From: Impatiens glandulifera
Lineage: Eukaryota; Streptophyta; Magnoliopsida; Ericales; Balsaminaceae
Direction: 5' to 3'
DNA: 64,000 nt
NCBI RefSeq assembly: GCF_907164915.1
Contig: NW_025919591.1
Location: 1 to 64,000, forward strand
Shown: piece by piece, positions 35,615 through 47,002 of the stretch
How positions within the stretch are numbered: position 1 is the first letter of the stretch
How the letters are laid out: each line of letters opens with the position of its first letter
The notes under the pieces: generated by a model
Told to the model about the DNA's origin: nothing
Databases searched by the model: none
Seen by the model: the letters and a program-made list of their open reading frames with translations, nothing else
Position numbers and translations under genes: made by a program

Positions 35615-36109
35615 CATTAAGAAAAGAGCAGCCCAAACTTTGTTATCGTGATGCTTATTGAAAAGGTACATCTCACCCACAGCAGTAATTACATAAGTAA
35701 TGTTCTTCAAGACCGTGACCATGGCTACATTTATATACTTCAGACAGCAGAAAAAGAAAATCAGAATCATCTACATGAAATGTTGAATATTCCGTCACAA
35801 TCCAGGTGGCCAAAACCAAAAGTTGGACAGATAATCAAAGATATGGAGCAAGATTCATCAATTCATGCATAAATTTCCAAGAAAAGAGCCTCTGATTTGG
35901 ACATAAATAAATATTTAATTGAAATGTGCAAAAAAGATTTGTCACTGAGGGAGAATAAAAGTTTTGTACCTAAACATGCTAGTGATTAGCATGCCCACAA
36001 ATATAACGTTAACAGGCAACCAGACCTTGATCAATTTCCATGTAAGTGGTTCTGTCGAAACTACGCCAAGGAGACTCAAAATAGATACAGCCACCATTGA
36101 AACAAAATT
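35615..36109 (-). pseudogene. Two exons of a GONST1-like nucleotide-sugar transporter
   Basis: On the minus strand 36109-35970 is an exon (140 bp) after TTTGGTGTAG and before GTACAAAAC. It reads NFVSMVAVSILSLLGVVSTE and then KVWLPVNVIFVGMLITSMF. The next exon, 35744-35615 (130 bp), reads KYINVAMVTVLKN, AVGEMYLFNKHHDN and VWAALFLM before GTAAGAAT. Both match consecutive exons of plant GONST1-type Golgi GDP-sugar transporters (usually TVLKNVTNVITAVGEMYLFNK), and the codon phase fits across the intron. The acceptor of the second exon reads CTGCTG where an AG is needed (35745-35746), so splicing is damaged. No other exons were found. Capture by the surrounding CACTA-like element is the simplest account. 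Confidence 0.85.
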
Positions 36110-37799
36110 CTACACCAAACAGAGGAAAAGGTGCCTCGCTAAAATCTGTTGATTACTATTCTTATAGAACTATCAACCTGATATGACTTCCCAGTGCACC
36201 AAGAAACTCAAATCCCTTTTCCAGTTAGACAATCCTCGCTAAAATCATCTGTAAGGGTCCCAAAGACACCAAATCGATTCAATTCAGTGTTTAATGGAAG
36301 AGACATTGACTAGTTGCAATAAAGGATGAAAGAATGTTGTTCAATAAAGGATCAATTGTGATCATAAGCAGAGCTCAAATTAAGCTAATGGAGACAAGTC
36401 AAAGCAAGTATTAATCATATGAGTCATTATCTACTCAATCAATTGACAAATTACTTCCAGGAAATGACAACCTATTAGTAAATACATTTTTTATATGAAA
36501 ATGAAGAGAGAAATTCAGAACCCTAACTATATTAAATTCTTTGCATGGATCCCTTAAGGTGTCTTCAGTGTGTAAGAGAGTTATATAATATATCTTTATT
36601 GTATTAGAGACAAGGCTATGACACAACACAAGTAAATAATAGTTCGTAATATATAAAAATAAAAGCTTGATGAAGTGAGATGAACTACTACTCGATTTGC
36701 ATATTATGAACTATCAGGAAAAAAATGGTAATAAGAAAAGAAAAACTAACATCAAATACCAGTTATGCAATGGCCTACAAGTATGCAATGGCCATACCTA
36801 ACTCTCAAGAAACCACAACACCACTTTTAAGGAACATAAATATATCTTCCAAACTACATACATCAGATATACAAGGTTTTCCTTCTATTTATCGTTAGAA
36901 ACAGTAAATCAGAGCCAGGCATTATGCAATACAAAACAAAGCAGCGGTAATGGATTTCCTTTTTCATAAATTGAAAAGCATAAACTCCATGATGAAATTA
37001 AAGCACAGTATGAATACCATAGTTAGGATGAGATACAAAAAAAAAGAGTGTCAAACTTACACAACTTTTGGTGAGGTGCACAAGTGAAGCATTTGCCAAA
37101 AAGTATATTCAATATCCATTTGTTGCCACTACAATGAATATCATAAGAAAAAGAGAATTCAATTAACATGGTAAACACAAACAACTCACGGGAATGACAT
37201 CTTTAATGTACACATTTAAACAAAAAGGAGTAACCCCCTATTCCCAGCCAATTACAAAAGTAGAAGAAACAAGAGTCAAACTGTATATCTTTGCCCTAGT
37301 CAGGTGCTACAATTTTGCATGAAAGACCATACATGTACTCATTTGAAATCTAATAAACTCCCAACTATAACCTAAGAATTTAAATTTAAATACCTGGATT
37401 AAAGGAAACTCCAATCTCAAATGAAAAAGAACTTAGGTAGCGCGAGGAAAACACGTCTTCAACAACTCCTTAATCTAACACTCAACCAAAAAGAAATGAA
37501 ATTAAAACACAAGTTAGGAACCGTAACAAAGATTATTATATACAGAAGAAACTAAATTTAAAAAACGTAATTTAACTATATATCGAATGTAACTATATAA
37601 ACGGAAGTTAAATATGTTTCATCTTTATGTTTCAGAAATCATTCTCTGGTTATCAAAAAAGTGGATGCTAATAATAGCCTAAACTCAACAGCAATACCAA
37701 AAAATAATAATAAAGTCACATAATTCAGTGTTTCACTTTACCTACAGTCTCAAATAGATTTGAAACACAAAACTTCCTCAAAACAGTAGGAAAAAAATA

Positions 37800-38215
37800 C
37801 ATCTTCAAAATACTGAATAAGCAGAAAGAAAAAATACACAATCTGCATTATCAAAGTCTTTCTTATAGTTTGCACCAAAATGATACTAATATAACTATTT
37901 GTTATCATTTCACCAAAAATTCATGGAATCTTCATAGATGTTTGATAATCCTCCTTCAATGAATGAAATCTTCATAGAAATTACTAAATAAGGCAGATTC
38001 AAGACTAAATGTCAACTTCACAGCAAAAAAGAGCATAAAGATGAAGAAATCTCAACTTGAAATGCTGGAAAAGCAGAAAGAAAGGATACACAATCTGCAT
38101 TATCAGTCTTTCTTATACCGAAATGATACTAGTATAACTGTTTGTTATCATTTCACTCAAAATTCATGGAATCTTCATATAGATGTTTGATAATCCTCCT
38201 TCAAAATACGCATTA
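37800..38215. repeat. Direct repeat pair of about 160 bp
   Basis: Segments at about 37815-37965 and 38065-38210 share AAGCAGAAAGAA, ACACAATCTGCATTATCA and ATTCATGGAATCTTCATA in the same order. The start-to-start distance is about 250 bp. Confidence 0.8.
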
Positions 38216-38681
38216 ATCATTTAGTTATTCTCAGTGCACTAAAACAGCTGAGGTAAACTAGATTTAACCAAGATATGAGCACCTAAGTAGAAAAATATGA
38301 AAAGAAAAAAGTTGAGAGTTGAAACATCGGTAACAAGTAGCTAGCTATATATTGCATCAAAACAGCTCTAGATAAACTAGACTTTCCATCCACATGAGCA
38401 TTTTAAAAAGTGGGAATAGGATAAAATGTTGATACAGTAGTGACAAACTATCCATTAAAAGCTAAACTATGCTAAAAGGAGCATCATCAGATAACATCTT
38501 AGATGTAAGTAAACTGATTATCAACTGAGAGCAGACAACCTCAATTAAGCTTTAACTTTCAAGCTTGTTAATCAATCAAAGATTTGGAATATTTCAAGTG
38601 GAAGTTCATTTGCTCAGATTAAGATCACAACTGTAGTTTATTTATGACATAAAAGCAGATAATCACAAACTTAAATTGTTG

Positions 38682-38684
<3 letters not shown>

Positions 38685-38718
<34 letters not shown>
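38685..38718. repeat. (TA)n microsatellite
   Basis: An uninterrupted TA run of about 17 units. Confidence 0.95.
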
Positions 38719-38720
<2 letters not shown>

Positions 38721-40215
38721 TAATGTATTTGGCCTATAATCCCAAAACCATCATGCATCAGCTTAGAGACAACCAAACAGATTAATCCAACCCGTCAATT
38801 CATGATTTCAAATAGCACAAATTGTTAAAAGTAACGAAATACATACCTAGAGTGGGTATGTATGTATCATTATAGCGAACAGGAAAAAGAGCAATGTTGA
38901 GTTTCTTTAGCTGCATAAGGTTTTTGTCTCTAACGCAATCAAGAGAGATTTGAACCTCACGACCAGCTGTTTTGTTGAGTTTCTTTAGCTGCATAATGTT
39001 GAGTACTTATCATTAATAACTTCATGTTCTAGCTGTTTTGTTTGATAAGCAAAGACACGTAGAATCAAGAAACAAAACAGACAGATATGTTCATAGTATC
39101 GAAAATTAAAACTAAACGAAAGAAAAAACTTCAATTTCAAACTCTTTAGCATGAAGTTAAACTAAATTGAGGTACGTACGAACCAGGGGCAATCGCAGAT
39201 GCAGGACTTAACAGAAGAAGGAAGGAAAAGAGAATCGCAGATGCTAACGAGTGATCTTCGTTCTTAAGGAATATGAAGTTCATTATTCATTCAAACACAT
39301 GTAAATTAAAATTATTTCCACCACCAGATATTTATAATCAATAGAAAACAAACAAAAATGACTTTCCCTAATTAGATTACAACCGTTCATGTCAAGTTCT
39401 TCCTAAAATCTCGCAATAATCAAATTCCATAATCCACAGCCAAAGCCAGTTTCAAATTGAACAAACAATAAAGATGAAAGATACACCAGATTGAATCACA
39501 ACATTCGAATTTTATTCAAAAGATCCGGCATAGAAACATGATAAATACACAAGGGATTATAGACTTACGATATGAAATGCTGCTCAAGAATTCCGCGCGA
39601 AGATTAATCGATCTTTGTTTCCTTATAAAATCGAGTCCAATCGAAGGCTGGACAGTTGTTATGAATTGTCGAAAGAGGAGGTGCAACAAAGATTTGCCCA
39701 ATTACAACCCGCGTCTGTTGCAGAAGATGAAATGTCTGACTTCTATTCGACCATTCATCAAATCGCCATTCTATAAAATTGTTGCAGGAGATGAAACCCT
39801 AATCCACCGGAGGTTAAGAATTCCATTCTCAGAGAACGAAGAGGAGGTTCAGAAGATGAAACGTTTGTTGCTGGGAATCTCCGGAGCTGTTGTTGTGAGT
39901 CGGAAGAGGAGGTTTAGATGAAACGTCTGTTTCTGTGAGTCGAAGATGAAGATTGGTAGCATTGAATCATACGATCTTCAACAGAAAAGCAGAAAAGCAT
40001 CTTTTCGATCGGCAAGAAAAGCAGAAAGAAGAGTTTTCCAGACGAAAGAAAAAGAAAAGTAGATTTAAAAAGGTTCTATAAAATACCAGCGAGTGGTTTC
40101 TTTTCCAATCGCGGTTAATCTCTAGCAGCAGTTTTATAACTAATCGTTTTATAACTAATCGTTTTCATTCAATCTAGTAGTAACGATAATTCTAAAACTA
40201 ATTGCCATGTTTGTT

Positions 40216-41681
40216 ATATATTATTAATATAAGAAGCAATAATATAAGAAGGTCCACCATATTATTAATACTTATTTTTGTCACGTTACCAAATAAACAA
40301 ATACTAAACGGGTATCTACAATTATTCATTTCATAATTATTAAGCCATGACTTTAATCTAATAATATATTATATATATATATATAAATCCAAAGTCCAAC
40401 TGTTTGAGGATAAACAACCTTATTTTTCTGTTCGTTTTTTTCCTATCTTTACTTTCATTTTTTTGTTTCTTCTTCTTTTTTCTTTTTTTAAGTCTATCTT
40501 CTTCCTCCCATATTTTATCAATTTCAATATTTTCTTCGTTATCTAATTTTACATTTCTTTTTTCCTTTACATCATTGCTTTCTTCTTTTCTTTTCTTTTG
40601 TGATTTTTCCTTAATTCAGATTATATTAGAGCAAACTTATGTGATTCTTCCTTAATTCAAATTATATTAGAGCAAACTTAAATGTATTGGAAACTCTATT
40701 ATTTATTATTTGTTAGCATATTTATTATTTGGTGAAAGAGAATTATTTAGACGTATTTATATAATTATTTTTAAAAAAATATATTTAACATTTCATAAAA
40801 ATATGGTTAAAACTATTAAATATATATAATTATATATTTAATTAATATTTTTCTCTTTAAAATAAAATATTTTTCTTTAATTATGTTATGTTCTATATTA
40901 ATGTAAATATATATATATATATAACATTTATAAAAACAAATTTGTAACTTCATGTTTAATCTCCTAAGTGTTGACTCTTATTAGTTGAGTTATCTATATA
41001 TATTTACAAAATAATAAAAGTAAACTAAATGCAGAAAAATGAAAAGCAGAAAAGAAGAAGAAATCTTAAGGATTTAGGAAAATATATTTAGATGGGTTGA
41101 AATAGAAATATATATATATATATATATATTTAATAATATGTCTAAACTAGTTTTTTATCCATTTATTATATGATGATTGAATTTTTGAAAGGCACCGCAC
41201 AATTTATATATATATTTATAATTCTTGAAATATATGACCTTTAATAATTATTTAACAAAAATATATATGAATGTGAAAAATTAATTATTAGAAAACAAAA
41301 TTCAGATAATTAAAACTGTTCTCACTTCAAATTTTGAAAAAAATCAAATTAGAGCTTGACCATTATATTTTAAACTATCCTTCTATCTATTGTTAAAAAA
41401 TATATTTAAAAAATATAAAGAGAAAAAAAAATAAATTCATAAATTAACAGTTCAAATTTGTTAAGAATAAATTTAAAAAAAAAATTACTAATAGTACAAA
41501 TTAATTAATACTCCAAAAGATCTCTATATCTAAGTAAAATCTAATTTAAAATTAATATAAATATTAAAAGATCTCTATATCTAAGTAAAATCTAATTTAA
41601 AATTAATATAAATATTAGTGTAATATTTAGTACAATAGTATGCTCTGAACTTAATTCAATATATCATCTCTGTCTTTAGAA
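40216..41681. other. Upstream DNA of the third aspartic-protease copy
   Basis: AT-rich. Parts near 40660-40780 and 41340-41640 match upstream DNA of the protease copies at 22-23 kb and 27 kb. A 51-bp unit containing GATCTCTATATCTAAGTAAA is tandemly doubled at 41515-41616. The pyrimidine-rich ORF at 40404-40655 is low complexity, not a gene. Confidence 0.6.
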
Positions 41682-42246
41682 AAGACAACCATTTCTTTAT
41701 ACAAAGCAACAATTCTATTATTTTATTTTGTGTTTCAAATTTTAAATTCTTATAGTAAAACTACTTAAAATAATAGAATTTTCTACTTATTTCATTCACT
41801 AAGATTCATTAAAATCGATGTCATATAACCGACATATCAATGGAATGGACTTTTGACAAGAACCATTGGTCGCTCTAGGTCTGCACGTCTTATTTGAAAT
41901 CCATCCTAAAACTCCCCAACAACCACGTGGCGGAAACTATGGACATTCAATCGACAATTATGGAGGCTCCTTTCATGTACCTCATGGAGATTTACGTTGG
42001 AACAGTCTTCCAAGCAGATGGTGATTGTGGACACCGACTCAGACATTACATGGATTCAGTGTCTCTGATGTGAGCATTGTTTCGAGCAAAATCAACCCAT
42101 ATTTAGTTTTGATCAGTCATCATCCTATCAAGTATTGAGATGTGATTCGGATGAGTTTCTGAATTTAACAGACAATCGTGTTTGTCCTCAATCCAATGAA
42201 AAATGTAAAAATAGTTTAACCTATGATGATCAATCAATCAGCTATG

Positions 42247-44946
42247 AGGTATGATAAACCCAACGAAGGGTTAGCGAAAGCAAGGCCACGAATCCTACGT
42301 GGCTTTGCCAGCTAGGAGAGAGAAAAAGCAAAACAAAATAAAAAAATTAAATATTTCAGTTTCCCCCTCTTTCTTCTTTCCTCTCTTTCTTCTTTTCATT
42401 TATCACTTTCGGCGAACCCCGATTTCTTCTCTGGCGATTTTTCTCTCCGGCATCCCCGACTTCTTCTACTTTCTTCATCTTCTTTCGATCGAAAATGGTA
42501 AGAGAACTCTTTCGTGTATGTTCACTTCATTGTCTGCCTTCGTGTTCACTTCATACTATCTTTTCAGGCTGGTGGTCCAGGTACATCTCCATACAAGACT
42601 CCAAGATCTCCCAGATCTCAAAGGACAAGGTAAATAACATTTTCTCTTTTAGAATCGTAGATCATTTTAATGATTTGAAGATCGTTTAGCTTTTTGCGGT
42701 TAGGGTTAGGGATTTTAATGATTTTAATGATTTTAATGATTTTAACGATAAAAAACTATGATTATTGTGTATTTGCTGCATTATGGGTCCGGAAATGGAT
42801 GGTTTAGAGACCCGAAAGTATGATTGTATAATGTTTGGCTGTTATGGGTCCCGAAAATGTGATTTCGGGACCCGAAAGTATGATTATATAATGTTTGGCT
42901 GTTGTTATGGGTTTAGTTGCAGAACTAATTTTAATTAGGTTGTAAGAAAAACCATTTTTGGTCCCGAAACCACTCATTTCCAAAAAAAAATTTTTTTTTT
43001 TTTTGCCGTTTCGGGTCCCGAAACCAGCTTTTCTGGTCCCAAAACCAGCTTTTCTGGTCCCGAAACCAGCATTTTTTGTCTCGAAATCACCATTTTAGGG
43101 TGATTTCGAACTCCAAAATGGTTTCTATACGATCTTTTATGGCTATTTTATTTTTTTATAAACCAATAATCTTATCGTAATGTTAATTTGATTTGTAGGT
43201 CATGTATGAAGATCCAAATCTTCTTATTGATCAAGTTAATGAAGAAATTAGATTATTTGAGATCTCTCAAATTGTAGGTTGTATTTTAAATGTGATATAA
43301 ATGACAGATTGTAACATTGTAAATAAATGTTTAATTATGTAAATTTCTATTATAATAACATTATCTTCAATTATTTTTTATTTTCTAAGATTCATTATAA
43401 TGTTTAGATTAAAAAAAATTAAAAAAAAGTGTCCCGAAATCACTCATTTCTGGTCCCGAAACCACTCATTTCGGGTCCCGAAACCACTCATTTCCAAAAA
43501 AAAAAAAATATTTTTTTTTTTGCCGTTTCGGGTCCCGAAACCAGCTTTTCTGGTCCCGAAACCAGCTTTTCTGGTTCCGAAACCAGCTTTTCTGGTCCTA
43601 AAACCAACATTTTTTGTTCCGAAATCACCATTTTAGGGTGATTTCAAACTCCGAAATGGTTTTTATACGATCTTTTATGGCTATTTAATTTTTTTATAAA
43701 CCAATAATCTTATTGTAATGTTAATTTGATTTGTAGGTCATGTATGAAGATCCAAATCTTCTTATTGATCAAGTTAATGAAGAAATGAGATTATTTGAGA
43801 TCTCTCAAATTGTAGGTTGTATTTTAAATGTGATATAAATGACAGATTGTAACATTGTAAATAAATGTTTAATTATGTAAATTTCTAGTATAATAACATT
43901 ATCTTCAATTATTTTTGATTTTCTAAGATTCATTATAATGTTTCAGATTAAAAAAAAAATAAAAAAAAGTGTCCTGAAATCACTCATTTCGAAAAAAAAA
44001 AAAAAATTTTTTGCCGTTTCGGGTCCCGAAACCAGTTTTTCTGGTCCCGAAACCAGCTTTTCTGGTCCCGAAATCAGCTTTTCTGGTCCTGAAACTAGCA
44101 TTTCTAGTCAATAATCTTATTATAATGTTAATTTGATTTGTAGGTCATGTATGAAGATCCAGATCTTTTAGAACTCTATTCTAAATCGAAACCACTCATT
44201 TCGGGTCCCGAAACCACTCATTTCCAAAAAAAAAAAATTTTTTTTTTGCCGTTTCGGGTCCCGAAACCAGCTTTTCTGGTCCCGAAATCAGCTTTTCTGG
44301 TCCTGAAACTAGCATTTCTAGTCAATAATCTTATTATAATGTTAATTTGATTTGTAGGTCATGTATGAAGATCCAGATCTTTTAGAACTCTATTCTAAAT
44401 CGATTCAGCAACTAAACCATAAACGTTAAACATAAATATTGATATGACAATCATTTCGAACGGAAGATAAACGAAAGAAAGAAAAAAGACTTTATATTTC
44501 AATCGATCGGAAGATAAGAAGTCGATGAAACGTTTCAGTAAGATCGACAGTGGGTTGGGTTTTGGGAAATGGAAACGAAAAATAAAGAGAGAGATTGTCG
44601 TGGGGGTTTTGGTTTTGGGAAAAAATGAAACGTTTCATTAACGGAAGAAGTCTTACCATTTCGATCGATCGGAAGAGAAGTCGGTGAAAATGAAAGAAGA
44701 GAATCGCCGGTGGGTTTAGAAAAAATGAAACAAAAGAGAAAGAGAGAGAATGAAACAAAAGAGAGAAAAAGAATAAGATTTTGGTTTTGGGGGGAAATAG
44801 AAAGATAAAAATAATAGGATTTTGGTTTTGGGGGGAAATAGAAAATTTCAATTTTATTTTTATTTTTTTCTCTCTCCTAGTTGGCAAGGCCACGTAGGAT
44901 TCGTGGCCTTGCTTTCGCTAACTTGTCGTTGAGAATATCATTTCTC
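42247..44946. mobile_element. Mutator-like element (possible Pack-MULE) with long inverted ends
   Basis: Terminal inverted repeats share TTAGCGAAAGCAAGGCCACG, AATCCTACGTGGC and CTAGGAGAGAGA, and weaker similarity continues to about 250 bp, including a shared CGATCGA...ATGGTAAGA. The flanks carry the identical 10-mer ATCAGCTATG (42237-42246 and 44947-44956), the size range of Mutator duplications. Removing the element and one duplicate joins the protease reading frame correctly. There is no transposase. The interior holds exon-like segments and a repeat array instead. Confidence 0.88.
42495..44410 (+). repeat. Exon-like segments in a tandem repeat inside the MULE
   Basis: ATG followed directly by GTAAGAG (42497) and an exon GCTGGTGG...GGACAAG bounded by TTTTCAG and GTAAATAA (reading AGGPGTSPYKTPRSPRSQR) look like a spliced gene start. 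A further exon after GATTTGTAG (VMYEDPNLLIDQVNEE) occurs in full at about 43199-43275 and 43738-43814, and partly near 44144 and 44359, in a repeat of about 540 bp. Between the copies lie blocks of TTTCGGGTCCCGAAACCAGC and variants. I do not recognise the protein. Confidence 0.6.
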
Positions 44947-45301
44947 ATCAGCTATGGGGAACTAGCCGAGGAAACTTATACAGTTTGTGGCACTTCCATA
45001 CCAAACATGGTTCACGGGTGCGGGCATAACAATATAGGGATATTTGATGAGCAGAGCACTGGTATGATTGGTCTTGGAGATGGGCATCTCTCATTTGTAG
45101 GTTAGATTTAAGATTCAATTAGTGGAATGTTTTAATATTGCCTATTATCTCAGTTTGATTTAAACTGTTTTTAGTGGTTTTTATAATAAATTATTTTTTC
45201 TTTATTATGTTATGTTCCACATTTATTTATATATATATATATTATTTAGAAGATTGAAAAAAAATAATTATAAATACATATAACAGTTTTAACCATATAT
45301 T

Positions 45302-45550
45302 CAGGGACAGAGTCAGGATTTTAAACCTACTCTGGCTAATTTTTTATCAAAAAAATCTATCTAGGCTAGTTTTATAATAATATCAAATAAACAAACAAAA
45401 TAAACTAAGTTTACTGTCACTAGTGCCTTTTAACGACGGAAACTAGTCAATAACGACTGTAATTTACCGTCGTTATTGATAAATACATACAGGATGTTTA
45501 GGGCTACCAGGGCTACAACCCGGGCCGGCTTGTACTTGGCTCAGCCCCTA
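45302..45550. mobile_element. hAT-like MITE with perfect 8-bp target duplication
   Basis: The ends are CAGGGACAGAGTCAGG and, at the right, ACTTGGCTCAGCCCCTA, which are imperfect inverted repeats. CATATATT flanks both sides exactly (45294-45301, 45551-45558). Inside, 45418-45478 has CACTAGTGCC and a TAACGACGG/CCGTCGTTA hairpin-like pair resembling CACTA subterminal DNA. Confidence 0.82.
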
Positions 45551-45618
45551 CATATATTATATGTGGAGTCAAATAATTTTTTTCTAATAATTTACACATT
45601 AAAATAAACTAATATATA

Positions 45619-46339
45619 TCTATATATATATAATGATGCTTAATTTTTAAAGTGTCCGGATTACCGGGTCGAGAGCTGTGGTTAATTTAGATATATGTGG
45701 GAGTAAATGTATACTTGAATCGGATTGTGGGTTGACCCGTCATACACTTAAAACGGTTAAAAATAAAATTGAAAATGTTATATGTATGGTTCGAACTTGC
45801 AACCTAAAAAAACAAGTACAATCCTTTAACCAAATAAGCTAATAACACTTTATTTTTTAAATTCAACACCAAATTTGATGAACGCGGGACATTTTAACAA
45901 TACAAGTTCAACTTTTTAACTAATTAATCTATATATATATATATATAATTATGCTTAATTTTTAAAGTGTCCGGATTGCGGAGTCAAGAGCTGTGGTTAA
46001 TTTAGATATATATGAGAGTAATGGATACTTGGGTCGGATGTGGGTTGACCCTCCCATAAACATTTTTATCGTAATATTTTTTTCACGGTTTTTATATTAT
46101 TACTCGTGCAAATGCACGGGATACATGCTAGTTATACTAGTATATATAATTATGCTTAATTTTTAAAGTGTCCAGATTGTCGGATCGAGAGATGTGATTA
46201 ATTTGGATATATATATGTGAGAGTAATTGGATATTTGAGTCAGATTTTGAGTTGACCCGCCCATAAACATTTTTACCGTAATATTTATTTCACGGTTTTT
46301 TATATTATTACTCGTACAAATGCACGTGATACATGTTAG
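45619..46339 (+). mobile_element. Miniature Helitron-like elements, three related copies
   Basis: The clearest copy is 45928-46131 (204 bp). It starts TCTATATATA, ends with the hairpin CGTGCA-AA-TGCACG (46105-46118) and CTAG (46128-46131), and sits between A and T, as Helitrons do. A second copy ends near 46339 with a decayed hairpin and TTAG. A 5' portion of a third starts at 45619. All share TGCTTAATTTTTAAAGTGTC. No Rep/helicase is encoded. Confidence 0.7.
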
Positions 46340-46933
46340 TTAATATAAAATTGCGAAAAAAATAACATTATTATATTTTGTATTTTATTTGAATAAATAT
46401 AACCATGAATAAATTTAAAAATTATCTAACCTCATAAATAAAATATATTATTAATCCTTTTTTTTCTAGCTTGAAAACTTGTACAACAAATGTAGAAAGC
46501 TATGCTACGAGGGAGGTTCTTATCCTTTCAATTTTAGATTAAAGGATCTTTATTGGGTTATTTTATATTAATTTTTAAAAAATTTATTTTACATTTTTTA
46601 AATTACTATTTTATCATTATTAATTTCATTTTGATAAAAAAAAATAATTATTTGATATAAAAATGGATTTTATTTTATGAGGTGAAAAGTAAATAAATAA
46701 TAATAAAATAATATATGAAAAAAATTATTCTATACACAATAATTAGATAACATTATTTCCCACATAAAATTTAACTTTTATTTTAGTCACTTTGATGAAA
46801 AGTTCTCAATAAGATAATTTTACATTAAATATCATATATTCTTTATTTATTTTTATGTAAATCTTTTCTAGAAAATGAACTCATTCAAATTGAGCTTATC
46901 TATAATGTTGATTGCCAAAATCTTGAAGACCCT
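46340..46933. other. AT-rich interval upstream of the GASA pseudogene
   Basis: Nothing is recognisable apart from promoter-like DNA near its right end. Confidence 0.5.
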
Positions 46934-46942
46934 TATATAAAG
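46934..46942 (+). promoter_or_regulatory. TATA box of the GASA pseudogene
   Basis: TATATAAAG lies 69 bp before the ATG at 47003, at a normal distance for a plant leader. Confidence 0.6.
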
Positions 46943-47002
46943 GTTCAGGAGTAAGGTACTAAAAATTCATCCACAACATAAATTAGAACAATCAAAACAA
47001 AA

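Larger units (their letters stand above)
36110..40080. other. CACTA interior without recognised genes
   Basis: Mostly AT-rich, intron-like DNA. It includes the direct repeat at about 37800-38215 and a TA microsatellite at 38685-38718. A 127-codon ORF at 39538-39921 shows no domain that I know. Confidence 0.5.
34519..40215. mobile_element. CACTA-like element carrying host gene exons
   Basis: The left terminus is CACTAGTAAAAAAAGAG at 34519, a textbook CACTA end. It is followed by about 300 bp of alternating GGCGATTGGT/ACCAATCGC subterminal repeats. Related but decayed motifs (CCAATCGCGG, AACTAATCG) cluster again at 40090-40215, which suggests the other end, although no CACTA terminus is recognisable there. 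The interior shows no transposase, but does hold two exons of a nucleotide-sugar transporter and one more exon-like segment. The right boundary is approximate. Confidence 0.6.
41682..45170 (+). pseudogene. CDR1-like aspartic protease, copy C, split by a Mutator-like element
   Basis: The reading matches copy B from its start. The ATG has become AAG (41682-41684). The first catalytic motif reads VDTDSDITWIQC, so DTGS is DTDS. A TGA follows where copy B has CHPC, and FEQNQPIF comes after it. At 42246 the text breaks inside the SYG motif and resumes at 44947 as SYGELAEETYTV, then GTSIPNMVHGCGHNN and STGMIGLGDGHLS. The 42247-44946 insertion with its 10-bp duplication explains the gap. The C-terminal half of the enzyme, with the second active-site motif, is absent after about 45170. 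Function is lost several times over. Confidence 0.9.

Noticed and set aside
39538..39921. ORF of 127 codons as a host gene
   Set aside because: No domain, composition like the surrounding intron-type DNA, and no promoter; left as unassigned CACTA interior.
40404..40655. Hydrophobic ORF of 83 codons (Phe/Ser/Leu)
   Set aside because: It is a pyrimidine-rich simple stretch, has no homology that I know and lies in AT-rich upstream DNA.
43400..43641. Overlapping ORFs with repeated VPKPAF or SGPET units
   Set aside because: Translations of the CCCGAAACCAGC repeat in two frames; the neighbouring splice-like borders place the block in an intron.
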